64,000 bases of DNA from Streptomyces sp. NBC_00510 (GCA_036013505.1 CP107851.1:9100001-9164000); one strand, 5' to 3'; numbered from the stretch's first letter, positions 59,901 to 64,000 are shown. A program made the numbers and translations. The notes: generated by a model not told the origin, from the letters alone.

Positions 59901-61185
59901 GCAGGTGCGCAGCTGGTGGAACGGCACGTCCTGGCAGGACCAGTGGTCGCGCGGTGCGCGCCACTTCCGTGACGAGCTGCGGCCGCTGCCCGGCACCGAA
60001 GGCGCCACCGTCAGGCTCCGCGAGGTCCCGGTGGGCCTCGGCGGTCCGCTGCGGGTGCGCGAGTACGATCCGGCGGCCGCGACCCCGCACTCGGTCTGGA
60101 AGGAGTTCGACCACGAGTCCGTCGTCCGTGAGCGCAAGGCCGAAAGGGGCGCCGACGGCACCGTCACCGGCTACCTGGAGACCGACGCCTGGCGCGGCCA
60201 GTGGAACCGCTACGACGCCGACGGCCGCCTCGTCGCCCAGCGCACCGACAGCGGTCTCGTCTGGGAGCGCCGGGGCCCCTTCGGCCAGATGCGGCTGGTC
60301 GGCAACGAGTACGACTACTGCGGGCCGCTGACCGAGATCCGCGGCTGGGGGCGCCGGATCCGCGAGGCCCAGCGCATGCCGTGGTCCGGCACGGTGGTAC
60401 CCGATGGCTCCGGTGCGGCGCTCCGCGAGGCCCGCTACGAACCGTACTGGCGGACGGTGGCGTACAAGGCCGCCGTGGAGTTCGGCCAGGAGTTCGTGCT
60501 GGAGTTCGGCGCCAACCTGATCGTGAACGGCATCGTGGCGGCGGCTCAGAACAAGCCGTTCACCGGTCAGGACGCGCTGAAAGCCTTCGCCAACGCCGCC
60601 GTGTCCTCGGGCGTCAAGACCGGTCTCGGCATCGCGGCGCACGAGAACCGGATTCCCTGGTTCCGTAACTCCGGCAACCTCAAGGCGACCCTGGCCAACA
60701 TCGACGGCGGCAAGCACCCGCAGCGCAGGCCGTTCAACCACGACAAGACCTGGACCAACGAGTGGGCCGGGAACGAGACCCCCACCCGCTGGCGCGGCGG
60801 GATCTACGACTTCACCTTCAGCGCGGGCACCAGCGTGGTCTCGGGGTGGGTCAACGGCGCCATGAACGCCGCCGTGTGGGGCGTGAGCAACGCCGACGGG
60901 ACCACGGTCAAGCTCAGCGGCGCGGACGCCTTCCTGGACGGCGGCATCAACGCCACCGCGGCGCTGACCACCGCGGCCTCCACTGCCCTGGTGAAGAACG
61001 TGGTGGTGCTGGGCGGCGGCAGCCGGCTCTTCCACCGTCAGGGCTTCACGGACTTCTGGATCCAGCTACCCTTCAAGATCTTCGAGAAGTCGATCCAGTC
61101 GGTTTACCTGACCGGTGCGTACCGTGCGAGCATCAACCCGTCCTGGTACCAGGCACCACCGGCCGGCACCCAGCAGAAGCAGTAG
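41947..61185 (+). CDS. Giant 6412-aa multi-domain type VII-linked protein
   Basis: Very large protein with no single name. From N to C: a WXG100-like bundle with Trp pairs (about 20-135), a membrane block (about 163-222), a Gly/Pro/Ala-rich stretch with short repeats (LTGVPAP, HDLLAAPG), a papain-like domain with His1048 (GHAMVAV) and Cys1127 (YNCVRFAEG), a decayed second copy (about 1385-1512), a DUF3626-like domain (about 1835-2100), repeat units 1 and 2 (each zinc protease plus glycosyltransferase-like), unit 3 (protease only; HELGH at 2605, 3541 and 4470), a coiled region, YD/RHS-like strand repeats (about 4830-5400), a tryptophan-rich stretch, and a hydrophobic C terminus (about 6175-6400). 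ATG 41947 has GGGAGG 10 bases upstream. Cargo of EssC is inferred from position and N terminus. The family and target are unknown. Confidence 0.85.
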   Translation: MPRPSDWNVLGLHGDPTPGDPVQIRLLVDDLVKIGTQARSIAKAIDQVMNTADSSVFAGKTADALRGKVDDRLRNHINDVADSFWEVSQNLSAWANHIEDAQRRADGALSAARGLAKDDPQVEVHRQTAESAGTELADVGNTTANSIRNASDIRLPISDCQVFWEMFQILAIILIVPALIFGGPVALLALGVNMTLFVKAAIDFARGDIGFLDLFLAGLGIIAPTTKALPIFAIGGLIKSGFKAVLQWGRNGFLSLKDLVTGFRFATVFTGLRDVARISLTWVREGGLWVMQNFHNVPALAGSVFVKGGLVVVQGVRSIPVVVRGWGSAVRAGAPGAWQNFRIFAQETWSSQMGGGKWTRLILPVTHTDIAEYGLKGALRMGFWDRGVMGRGVWDLPVGGTVAHTASTVPMGPHGATPHLDLGHANINMARMDLENLRFGNFADTHTSVRPSSFSVAPVSTVDLTGLRVGTVNPVAVHGANAVFDNSTAGFRAVRHMDDVVDIAGTQMSRMRIDAMDAAPGQMSGGLGVSAAAPGGHVTHSSGLYVPGSAGTPVVHEGVDVAALVAKGNGGNLLAQGPTGVLTAPPGGTGALHTALTGVPAPAPGATGLHDLLAAPGAPGAGTGAAHSALTGVPAPPSGAGVHDLLAAPGGTGGAHGPLTGVPGHQSGTGAAGGSVFDLLSGGAKGTPNNPVPSHIGADLGDNVAGAARANQAHMALDEIVRPAGSGRPGSVVTDTVPGSTAHGVPAPGLPKGGVHGTPPKDAARSALDLLDDGRGVRPVDGPAFAGAPGTGKAVDADTGHAFAGAPARSTDDVVATPGTHGKAAVSGDGHVAVPLRQDPAPAPATGSGGGRVHSHQAELFHEVNLKLGKMGSGAVTVEAVTAARQVLEDLRGAAFTKVDIRAQADQLAVHLAGPERGHLPGGVRDTDLTHDAPTSPGPGGHHAPPVPPRPPRPESGLLDGLDDVDLDDTGAPMRSHLDMDDDSVPGSPVGEHGTEDLDGFSEFVDLIRPLRQHVEQSIDNPAANIEVALVASPGGRTWREFSDDVGHAMVAVMLPGERKPLTIGFYPEEGHLFGNPGAIVNDAEYLVSGHVRVLGTYRITAAQLFDGYRYAMANSGAVYDLFRYNCVRFAEGFVSAALGKSVADLWVAAPYRLVDTMLRRDGAWHWADGTSPVAKLTADDTIRYQDAFGEVEDWRRVDPDGVQGATDQAKTFVLFDHQRPLIDGNVKTVPQRERLEILEQFEKMITHTILNSGDDAGRQLSRQLGETYGTLRPGLSDLPGPSVTVPAADDSLSGIGRGSVDSVPEPVPSPGGSAAGDSAGHLPPSPVQYPSDVQHMFGEIDDMLDEMGLFRSSLDDLPSGPPSPVHPGTGGGGVHVGTGGDDLARFMDDTRPVRQHLEHAIADPAADIRLVLGTDGSTGARSLTVLLPGRDAPVPLGPGAPGELGAVRGTADGAPAGGTHVVEEHRITAAQLENAYLYAARNLPLWHTDAGRFTDGFMNAVLDARPAVPDGSAGRAVRDVTADVTDAPLVAGDKGKGKPPGGTLDTTGTGSDHGGVRGNFTDDLSEIDASAAITDARRELINARTIRDDLQTRYVDGVGTSAEVDGFRYLESWQQVTQADAALARAEAHWNDLTGGAPLPEVQSYTGHGLGGGAPRLPDGLRSLLHLKGRGDAVPPAPEGIVQSVDHVPSATHVVTPLEGGKLSHALVPSGQDLTVAHWLSEPQSAHGWPKGQGKEAYEGDLKAHQDILTKGLARAEHDDALKSVLLQQQKSFDENTRLFQALEGRTELRNLRMPQLSAIVMAERRAIRTLAADTDQLTTKLRGDEWEWAKGYRLDGAEAGELITKVHKHLQDELSLTVNLKLGNQLPGGGTLLDAMTADQQLLRNAWEIDNAGAGYYVTRGNTEEALGLPASVKRTTEASGIYPGQGGKAFAPTAADLVDLPNYAALTSKYRPSGVKMYGQAVFHLKPNLMERATFTPADSFGQGLEGALSVTGRGNMLPLLNHGPEVLVRLAFAEATDFQYDSAFRGLRDAGKLEGKLNRYFEAQLHGGVKWDDLDRVVLVNDGFNPAGLQAQKLQLEQFAKDKGLSFTVEVHSARPGAAASASGVHPAPPAPPGSGGTHPAGTGGPGPAPAHAPGPVSGHPGGPDTPPAPGGSKSGGVADEVHENYEDLRFTASLLDESGAPRADLFTGTALRVERSGDASFVSPAAPSASGGSAKLTDDQILNVVVGTGGRNGDERRTLGGFEFGAGTRSNDGKNLVSRPIVVTVKDGETEAEVAVHLNVMLSSGNEADVTVAGKKLANTTEVTITGSKYHLTARPHTDQNLIDLHGPSSDTASKSIHVGPSNAKSGWNSRPGNTRNLAQALGVSEQKLIEALDNRFPPSGLVDTIHRFQDDVERAVVHGSGAEDVRVHFQGDKSFPVRSDSNGVSPRSGSVPAGVVDDVFHGSVPGAGRVDLTLDPGWDVARGASVPNTVKHSWVDPVSTPRGGGAHAPRYEVRAGYDVRRFELGDRSVTDLTVRVRLADEGLSATQVDALWDRAVSGVERVFNRPGETLRDGSVLHVTLERVAGNASDAHLNVRVGRPQGAMNQHQWRVDATEQDLAHELGHQLGLRDEYRDTTAGHRPEVDGSLMGNYHNAAPEGLSQGGLRGRYLDLIHTQVASHDHVHVPHVGVDAVDAVAPHAPDKGKAKAKAGTSRVAVDPATFTRQTDAGRFSASFSDIVDNYRLTPVAQYDGAAKGALQGGEGTRFVATVIATPDTDLLKLAQTYGTAFGKQSLGERLGLVIGVNGQVGRDADIVDAVRKFAQQWEKEGDFSVSVSGFTWEQRNPNLLKDGGQKMVPFGALREAVIRDDLTRGMLDKLKVNAEGEVYLHVGDADVKSMVIGGKPLFERAAAKIESLSADNKLPPEMVSGGYTLPGGAAKNAADLDLAVRDAMAKTDTRAIYFPEPNTFVRVDPKLGLEKDIRFGEISGKSISYEAREGERLLDSSLKNRGYLWQGRENQGFVFDSHLALVTDGERIAKEVGDHPRSILNGLTQSHANSKTWTEQIERYIKLHHPDVLVKDANLGKSLAAIAFHDIQADGITALKTLTRKELGKALPAEADALKKVAGDHPGAVKQLLDMAVDTRNALVDGINRNLPQSVPPSAPAASTSTAAHAGAGTGGGRLTPDAVRILDSITGSSTVDGSRRTLGGFEFGRVRDTGSTNLISRPVLMTVTEGDKSVQVAVHLNVMVTPSGRLDGTAVTLNASDFHLTARSKAAQDLIDRSGPSALTADNSIHVGPSNAKTGWDNRGGHLKNLADELGITRDSLVKALDSRFPPGELLDTVALFQRDVERAIVHASASEVITVEFRGDKSFPVQGKSPGVSARAVDAPTGVADDFFLGAGSGAGRVDLTLDAGWDAARGAAAPNSVKHSWVDPVSTPRGGGAHAPRYEVQAGYDVRRFEVGGRSVTDLTVRVRLAGDGLSPSQVDALWDRAVSGVERVFNRPGAVLRDESVLHVTLERVTGNASDAHLNVNVGGSRGAMNQHQWRIDATEQDLAHELGHQLGLRDEYRDTTAGHRPEVDGSLMGNYHNAAPEDLSQGGLRPRYLDLIHAQVVSHDHVPVPHADVDAVDGIAPQAPKKAKPNPARPAAVPPTFTKQTDAVRFTDGYGDIASHYRLKPVAQYDGAAKGGLQGGDGTRFVATVIATPDTDLLTLAKTYGTAFTDESVLGERLGLVIGVNGRAGKETEIADTVRTFAQQWEQEGNFEVSVTGFTWRQPDPKLVEAGAQKEIPYGALREAVVRDDLTRGMLDKVKLNAGGEVYLHVGDADVKSMVVGGEPLFERAAAKIESLSAQNDGFAPEMVSGGYTLPGGAAKNAADLDLAVRDAMAKTDARTVYFPEPNTFVRVDPANSLGLEKDIRFGEVSGRAVSYEAREGERLLDSLVKNRRHLWQGRENQAVVFDSGLALVTDGERIALEVGDDSRSLLTGLTQSHANPKTWTEQMEHYLKLHHPHVLTKDQHVGKNLAAIAFHDIRLDGTELRVMKGSELTTLLKGEFTAVRSATGGVNDTFKQLVQMSIDTRNALVGGINKHLPQSVSAAAPAAAGSTRLTGDGVLDVIIGGGGGRPGDARRTLGGFEFGVETRNNGGNNLISRPIVVTVKDGGTQAEVAVHLNVVLTSGHETRVPGGSSVTIKGSDFHLTARSKAAQDLIDEHGPSILTADNSIHVGPGNATTGWNNNRGHFRNLAQELGVSEDSLLEVLKRRFPPEDLLDTLGRLQQDVRHAVVHGSGTETVTVRLESGDKSFPVRSDSNGVSPRSGSVSAGVVDDVFHGSVPGAGRVDLTLDAGWDAARGAAAPNSVKHSWVDPVSTPRGGGAHAPRYEVQAGYDVRRFEVGGRSVTDLTVRVRLAGEGLSPAEVDALWDRALNGVERVFNYPGETLRDGSVLHVTLERVAGNAADAHLNVTVGRPQGAMNQHQWRVDATEQDLAHELGHQLGLRDEYRDTTAGHRPEVDGSLMGNYHNAALEGLSQGGLRPRYLDLIHSQVASHDHVHVPHLTAASDDVIAPGGGTGERDLLDPAVFKTQTSGSGSAIDAVERRMAELHDVHGTDLAGRITALDELTAAADDFLTAHRGAPGAAGVERVLVQARSESGAYRLLQEHGAFGTGHGRGVAALEDLATRVRAVLAGDDLTQATRLRLQDALTDTERQAGALRLLAGNDVPATPAPAPAAAGRGTDDVPWAEDYRRVEELLGREGDPRREGWDDLTRARQDLGSAEDALSHGEASTSQGLSTIEEQLRSDTLAARDRVTSAIDGLRDQGIDPHQVENRIRGFNERAAVDRGATPGAGRLSELPGNPEGSVTRVELSDSGIEGNNGLVIERVEAGDGSVSHRVLGRGLEPDEGRTVAFRGGGFDVRHTASDTVVRYNESGVRTAQEVPLRNAAEVPNGLRLHTDLNGRGRPVAVRLTGPDAEHHLAEPLEDGAVRVTDIRTGGTTRFRTSGRPIDEGLRLRGADGAPAEGDLVLVREDGTTRVTDVQGRDVPRTVTPLGDGAGFRITNDVSGASVRHDGAGRLQESGVSLTRADGGRGDLFLARDGAGTHTLTNALGVPQRGDVTAFPGGAGFRIIDDGTGATSRYTPDGRWQDAGTALADPADGTRGARVAVADGSGGLRLTDGLGNPLTERVMDVGGGRLRTIDGTTGRTVLHDAQARPVETGTALADPATGRGARFVVPDAAGGHRLTDATGAALPERVQALPGDGGFRVTHATGYRTFAADGAFTGDGLRLTGRGGEPAGHLDQAAGGGQRWLDDAFAPDPQRAVTVHGNGHIEIARPGGGHQVFHGTTGDLVREVTPLPGGGHQVTAAHGSFARHDLGGALTAHGTPLPDGAGGRVLVTRAPSADAPNGAHWLEDPAGNRLRHWNATGQPTGGVRIECTLPGGARRGEFLELDPNGVVARQGFNVLDKGRTTPYQYVLDHRSGTWARTGGPDGAPLGVFHHGKADLTGAANGRVVLLSATGAPVPVFERRVLPGGGLLDSSRRTDSIAFGRTNPRTSWARWGDEAALSGSGVRQYDTAGTGWRDLDGRGDVVHEYQAGLQKHANGTGHTLALRNGNGELRWHRFDGAGEELAEGPRSPDRFDSGWTDLADDGRTLVQRKWGMGRLPEHAGQYEEHKLVQDAGAPGGWRTDGTWQRQSPHGKEVGKAEVVDGHLLVTERWREQRPPVWVRKAGLPGARHAEGGYAHVLGDNAHQLFTWEKRPIGTATGEGTSGVRYVGLDGGILDLTANGDFARLTTKLHDGTTIKVGDHAGRPAYEPAAAAHQPWEAGQSRGYRVPQDPAATGLLWQDEFRDALGARHVAREGLPGGVVREYTTPRAVDTPAGHGTWVTRDAHGNLTGMRQPNPNGTANSFIEGVGKTDSAKWTWREVNAEGTSLGPSGTRKFFRGSSDPKLAWDDSFRDRDATGRLVRERRMLDKGRYVEAWRDPADDNRWLTAAYDRTGNRIDPGPGLQVRSWWNGTSWQDQWSRGARHFRDELRPLPGTEGATVRLREVPVGLGGPLRVREYDPAAATPHSVWKEFDHESVVRERKAERGADGTVTGYLETDAWRGQWNRYDADGRLVAQRTDSGLVWERRGPFGQMRLVGNEYDYCGPLTEIRGWGRRIREAQRMPWSGTVVPDGSGAALREARYEPYWRTVAYKAAVEFGQEFVLEFGANLIVNGIVAAAQNKPFTGQDALKAFANAAVSSGVKTGLGIAAHENRIPWFRNSGNLKATLANIDGGKHPQRRPFNHDKTWTNEWAGNETPTRWRGGIYDFTFSAGTSVVSGWVNGAMNAAVWGVSNADGTTVKLSGADAFLDGGINATAALTTAASTALVKNVVVLGGGSRLFHRQGFTDFWIQLPFKIFEKSIQSVYLTGAYRASINPSWYQAPPAGTQQKQ
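48603..51441 (+). repeat. Internal unit 1 of the giant protein (A-zincin-GT)
   Basis: Begins with the A domain (RRTLGGFEFG, LVSRPIVVTV, VAVHLNVML, IHVGPSNAKSGW), then the protease (HELGHQLGLRDEYRD at about residue 2605), then a GT-A-like domain with LGLVIGVNGQVG and DxD in VYLHVGDADVK (bases 50572-50580). A short linker (about 51340-51441) leads to unit 2. The unit length is about 2.8 kb. Confidence 0.8.
51442..54213 (+). repeat. Internal unit 2 of the giant protein (A-zincin-GT)
   Basis: Same order as unit 1: RRTLGGFEFG near 51509, HELGHQLG at 52567, DxD (GDADVK) at 53371. Distances between equivalent points in units 1 and 2 are about 2.81 kb. DNA identity is high in the protease stretch and lower in the A domain and GT-like domain. 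Confidence 0.8.
54214..55560 (+). repeat. Internal unit 3 of the giant protein (A-zincin only)
   Basis: RRTLGGFEFG near 54281 and HELGHQLG at 55354, then the repeat stops after HDHVHVPHL. No glycosyltransferase-like domain follows; a helical linker (from about residue 4538) takes its place. A partial third copy made by unequal recombination is the simplest explanation. Confidence 0.8.
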
Positions 61186-61197
61186 AGGATCCGGAAC

Positions 61198-63729
61198 ATG
61201 ACGCGTCACACCGTGGCCCCGAAAGGTCAAGGCGGCCGGGGGGCCTTCCACCGGATCGCCGACGCGGTGCGCGCCGCCGCCCCCGGCGACGTCGTGGTGA
61301 TCGCCCCGGGCACCTGGACCGAGGCCGTGGTGCTGGACCGCGCCGTCGTGCTCACCGCCGAGCACGGCCGGGGGAGCGTCGTGCTGGCCGCGCCGCCGGG
61401 GGACCGGCCCGCGCTGACCGTCGACGGCCCGGACTGCGCCGTGCACGGCGTCACCGTGTGGGGCGCCGACGACGGGGCCCCCGCGATCGCCGTCTCGCCC
61501 GGTGCCGGGCTGGTGCTGGAGGACTGCGCCGTCGAGGGCGGCCGCATCCAGGCCCGCGGCCCGGAGGACGAGGAGAGCGGGACGACCGCCCTGATCCTGC
61601 GGCGCTGCCGCCTCGAACGCGCCCGGCTGGCCGGCCTGCACCTGGCCGGGGCGGTCCGCGCCCGGGTCGAGGACACCAGCGTCACGGGCGTGGACGGCAC
61701 GGGCGTCGTGCTGTCGGGTACGGCCCGGCTGGACGCGGCCCGGCTGCGCCTGGACCGTACGACGGGCTCGGGCGTCCGGCTGCGCGGCAGCGCACGCCTG
61801 CGGCTCGCCGACTCCACGCTGACCGGCACCGGCCGGGCCGGGCTGCTGCTGGAGGAGGCCGCCGAGGCCACGGCCGGCGAACTGCGGATCGAGTCGCCCG
61901 GCGCGGCGGGTGTGCACGTGACCGGCACGGCGCGCGCCGAGCTCACCGACTGCCGGATCCGCGGCGCCTCCGCCAGCGGGGTGGTCGTCCAGGACAACGG
62001 CGTGCTCAACGCGCAGGGCTGCGCCGTCGCGGACGCCGGCGCCAACGGGCTGCTGGTCACGGGCGCCGCGCAGGCCCGCCTCGCGGACTGCCGGATCGAC
62101 CGCAGCGCCTTCAGCGCCGTCCACCTGTCCGGCACGGCCACCGGGCAGCTGACCGACTGCCTCGTCCGCGACTGCGCCGAGCACGGCGTCCACGCGGCGG
62201 GCGAGGCCCGCCTCGAACTCGCGGACTGCGGGATCAGGAACGTGGCCATGACCGGCGTCGCCGTGGACGAGCAGGCCGTGGCGACGGTCACCGGCTGCCG
62301 CATCGACGACGTCGCGACGGGCATCGGCATCGGCTCGGCCTCCGAGAGCAGGGTCGAGCACACCACGGTCACCGGCACCAAGGACATCGGGGTGCGGGTC
62401 GCGACCGGCGGTACCGCGGTCCTCACCGGCATACGGGTCACCGGGGCGGGCGCGGCGGGCGTCGTCGTGGACAAGGGAGCCGAAGCCACCGTCAACGGCG
62501 GCTCGGTGGAGGACTGCGCGGGCTCCGGCGTCGTCGTGTGGACCGGGGCCCGCTCCACGGTCGCGGACCTGCGCATCGACCGGCCCGCCAAGAACGGCGT
62601 CTTCCTCGCCGAGGGCGCGGGAGGCACCTTCACCTCCCTCGACGTGTCCGGCTCCGGCTTCCCCGCGCTCCACGTGGGCGCGGGGGCGGATCCCGTCCTC
62701 CGGCACTGCCGGATCCGCGACTGCGCGGACGCGCTTGGCACGGACGAGGGAGCGGCCCCGCAGCTCGACGACTGCACCGCGGACGGCGTCCCGCTGACGT
62801 TCGGAGAACCCGCGGCCGCCCCGGCGGTGCCCGCCGCCCCTGGCGTACCCGGCGCCCCGCCGGCAGGGACGCGCCCGCCCGCCGCCGCCTACGACGAGGA
62901 AGAGCCCGAGGAGACCCTGGAGGACCTGCTGGGCGAGCTGAACGCCCTCGTCGGCCTCGACCGCGTCAAGCGCGACGTCGGCTCGCTGGTGAAGCTGATG
63001 CAGACGGTCCGGCGCCGCGAGGAGGCCGGGCTGCCCGCCCCGCCGCTCAGCCGGCACCTGATCTTCGCGGGCAACCCCGGCACCGGCAAGACCACCGTGG
63101 CCCGCCTGTACGGCAGGCTCCTGAAGGCCCTCGGACTGCTGCGCGAGGGCCACCTCGTGGAGGTCGACCGTACGGCCCTGGTCGGCGAGTACGTCGGCCA
63201 CACCGGCCCCAAGACCACCGCCGCCTTCAACCGCGCGCTGGGCGGCGTGCTCTTCATCGACGAGGCCTACACCCTCGCCCCGGTCGGGGCCGGGAACGAC
63301 TTCGGCACGGAGGCCGTCGCCACCCTGGTCAAGCTCATGGAGGACCACCGCGACGACGTCGTCGTCATCGCCGCCGGCTACCCGGGCGACATGGACCGCT
63401 TCATCAGCTCGAACCCGGGCCTGTCCTCCCGATTCGGCCGCACGCTCCTCTTCGAGGACTACGCCGCGGACGAACTGGTCTCGATCGTCGAGTACCAGGC
63501 CGCGGAGCACCAGTACGAACTCACCCCCGCCGCCCGCGAGGAGCTCACCCGTCTCTTCGAGCTCCTCCCGCGCGGCGAGGGCTTCGGCAACGGCCGTTCC
63601 GCGCGCCAGATGTTCCAGGAGATGACCGAACGGCAGGCGCAGCGCGTCGCCGAGCTGGACGACCCGACCGCGGACCAGCTCATGGCCCTGCAGGACCAGG
63701 ACCTCCCCCAGCCCGCGACCCGCGGCTGA
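61198..63729 (+). CDS. Beta-helix and EccA-type AAA+ ATPase fusion protein
   Basis: An 843-aa protein. The first two thirds (about 1-540) are a right-handed parallel beta-helix made of 20-25-residue rungs (for example ARLADCRIDRSAFSAVHLSGTA and repeats with G-V/L-x-V/L endings). After a Pro-rich, acidic linker (about 540-575) comes a CbxX/CfxQ AAA+ domain (about 580-830): Walker A GNPGTGKTT, Walker B VLFIDEAY, arginine-containing motif SSRFGRTLLFEDY, and the final GNGRSARQMFQEM. EccA of mycobacterial ESX systems has the same ATPase but a TPR N terminus instead of a beta-helix. ATG 61198 lies 12 bases after the giant gene stop, so co-expression is expected. Confidence 0.9.
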   Translation: MTRHTVAPKGQGGRGAFHRIADAVRAAAPGDVVVIAPGTWTEAVVLDRAVVLTAEHGRGSVVLAAPPGDRPALTVDGPDCAVHGVTVWGADDGAPAIAVSPGAGLVLEDCAVEGGRIQARGPEDEESGTTALILRRCRLERARLAGLHLAGAVRARVEDTSVTGVDGTGVVLSGTARLDAARLRLDRTTGSGVRLRGSARLRLADSTLTGTGRAGLLLEEAAEATAGELRIESPGAAGVHVTGTARAELTDCRIRGASASGVVVQDNGVLNAQGCAVADAGANGLLVTGAAQARLADCRIDRSAFSAVHLSGTATGQLTDCLVRDCAEHGVHAAGEARLELADCGIRNVAMTGVAVDEQAVATVTGCRIDDVATGIGIGSASESRVEHTTVTGTKDIGVRVATGGTAVLTGIRVTGAGAAGVVVDKGAEATVNGGSVEDCAGSGVVVWTGARSTVADLRIDRPAKNGVFLAEGAGGTFTSLDVSGSGFPALHVGAGADPVLRHCRIRDCADALGTDEGAAPQLDDCTADGVPLTFGEPAAAPAVPAAPGVPGAPPAGTRPPAAAYDEEEPEETLEDLLGELNALVGLDRVKRDVGSLVKLMQTVRRREEAGLPAPPLSRHLIFAGNPGTGKTTVARLYGRLLKALGLLREGHLVEVDRTALVGEYVGHTGPKTTAAFNRALGGVLFIDEAYTLAPVGAGNDFGTEAVATLVKLMEDHRDDVVVIAAGYPGDMDRFISSNPGLSSRFGRTLLFEDYAADELVSIVEYQAAEHQYELTPAAREELTRLFELLPRGEGFGNGRSARQMFQEMTERQAQRVAELDDPTADQLMALQDQDLPQPATRG

Positions 63730-63787
63730 CCGCGGGGGGTCTGCCCGGCGGATCCTGGCGCGTGTTCTCGGGACGCGGGACACTCGT

Positions 63788-63805
63788 GTCCTGGTGGCCC
63801 AGGAC
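63788..63805. terminator. Short hairpin between AAA+ gene and the last gene
   Basis: GTCCTGG (63788-63794), TGGC, CCAGGAC (63799-63805): perfect 7-bp stem in the 118-base gap between convergent genes. Confidence 0.45.
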
Positions 63806-63847
63806 CTCGCGCAGCTCGCGGCCCGTGGCCGATCCCCGGGGGAGGCC

Positions 63848-64000
63848 TCAGTCGCCGGGGGCGGGCGCGGTGGGGGTCAGGCGGGTCTCCATCCGGGCCA
63901 CCACGTGCTCCTGGGCTCGGCGGCGCGCTGCGGAGAGCCTGCGGTCGAGGACGAAGACCGGCAGGAGCCACGCCCAGCCCCACACGACCAGCCCGTGGGC
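63848..64000 (-). CDS. Hypothetical membrane protein, 5' end beyond window
   Basis: The last 50 codons of a minus-strand gene. The visible part begins in a hydrophobic stretch (HGLVVWGWAWLLPVFVL) followed by a basic loop (DRRLSAARRRAQEHVVARME) and a Pro/Ala-rich tail ending APAPGD. A helix followed by a positively charged stretch fits a membrane protein with a cytoplasmic C terminus. The start lies outside, so no family can be given. It is convergent with the AAA+ fusion gene. Confidence 0.6.
   Translation of the reverse strand, partial: AHGLVVWGWAWLLPVFVLDRRLSAARRRAQEHVVARMETRLTPTAPAPGD

Noticed and set aside
48733..61035. A 4100-aa open frame on the minus strand inside the giant gene
   Set aside because: High-GC antisense shadow: Gly/Arg/Val-rich without conserved motifs or start signals, and the plus frame has clear domains and repeats.
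60470..61185. Toxin-immunity pair at the giant gene end
   Set aside because: No small immunity-like gene follows; the next frame is the AAA+ fusion, and the C terminus looks membrane-like, not toxin-like.

Overview
The window looks like a chromosomal piece of a streptomycete or close actinobacterial relative. GC and GC3 are very high, GTG starts and GGAGG-type ribosome sites are common, several regulator genes look leaderless, and gene types such as DUF1707, SAV_915-like, DUF305/DUF3105 and ESX-type secretion genes fit that group. No rRNA, tRNA, CRISPR array or insertion sequence was found. The window opens inside kdpD and closes inside a membrane-protein gene on the minus strand.

Bases 1-21300 are a potassium and stress region. 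It holds the sensor kinase/response regulator pair kdpD (5' end cut off) and kdpE, an orphan kdpB, a zinc/cadmium-type CDF exporter, a DUF3105-DUF305 pair, a DUF1707 protein, a universal stress protein, and an operon of a SAV_915-like gene, lysA-type decarboxylase, kdpF remnant, kdpB, kdpC and kdpA. The Kdp pump genes are in the order (F')-B-C-A, not F-A-B-C. kdpF is reduced to 16 codons and KdpC carries an extra four-cysteine segment. A 17-base element (15/17 identical) lies 112-113 bases upstream of both the orphan kdpB and the kdp operon leader gene. A 25-codon bL37-like ribosomal peptide gene sits at 3979-4056.

Bases 21300-32900 are ordinary accessory metabolism: a RibD/DHFR-like reductase, two alpha/beta hydrolases counting the one at 11.1 kb, a glyoxalase-fold protein, a TetR-LysR-SDR group, a frameshifted RsbW-like ATPase, GNAT and MFS genes, decayed remnants (a DHFR-like fragment and a tyrosine-recombinase-like gene lacking catalytic residues), and an amino-sugar/tagatose type cluster (class II aldolase, DeoR regulator, SIS isomerase) with clear palindromic operators.

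Bases 33000-63730 are the most interesting part: a compact type VII (ESX/WXG100-like) secretion locus. It has a membrane-anchored ricin-type lectin, an ECF-like sigma factor co-transcribed with a 389-aa membrane protein and a 1498-aa EssC/EccC-type ATPase, two small WXG100-like export substrates on the other strand, a 6412-aa giant protein, and a beta-helix/EccA-type AAA+ fusion protein 12 bases behind the giant gene. The giant protein has a WXG100-like N terminus, membrane helices, an intact and a decayed copy of a Cys/His papain-like domain, a 2.8-kb module repeated nearly three times (each with an HExxHxxGLxD zinc protease; the first two also with a DxD glycosyltransferase-like domain), a long YD/RHS-like beta-repeat stretch and a hydrophobic C-terminal domain. 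The three protease copies are a DNA-level mosaic, as expected from gene conversion. I infer that EssC exports the giant protein and that the AAA+ fusion acts as its dedicated chaperone or disassembly ATPase.
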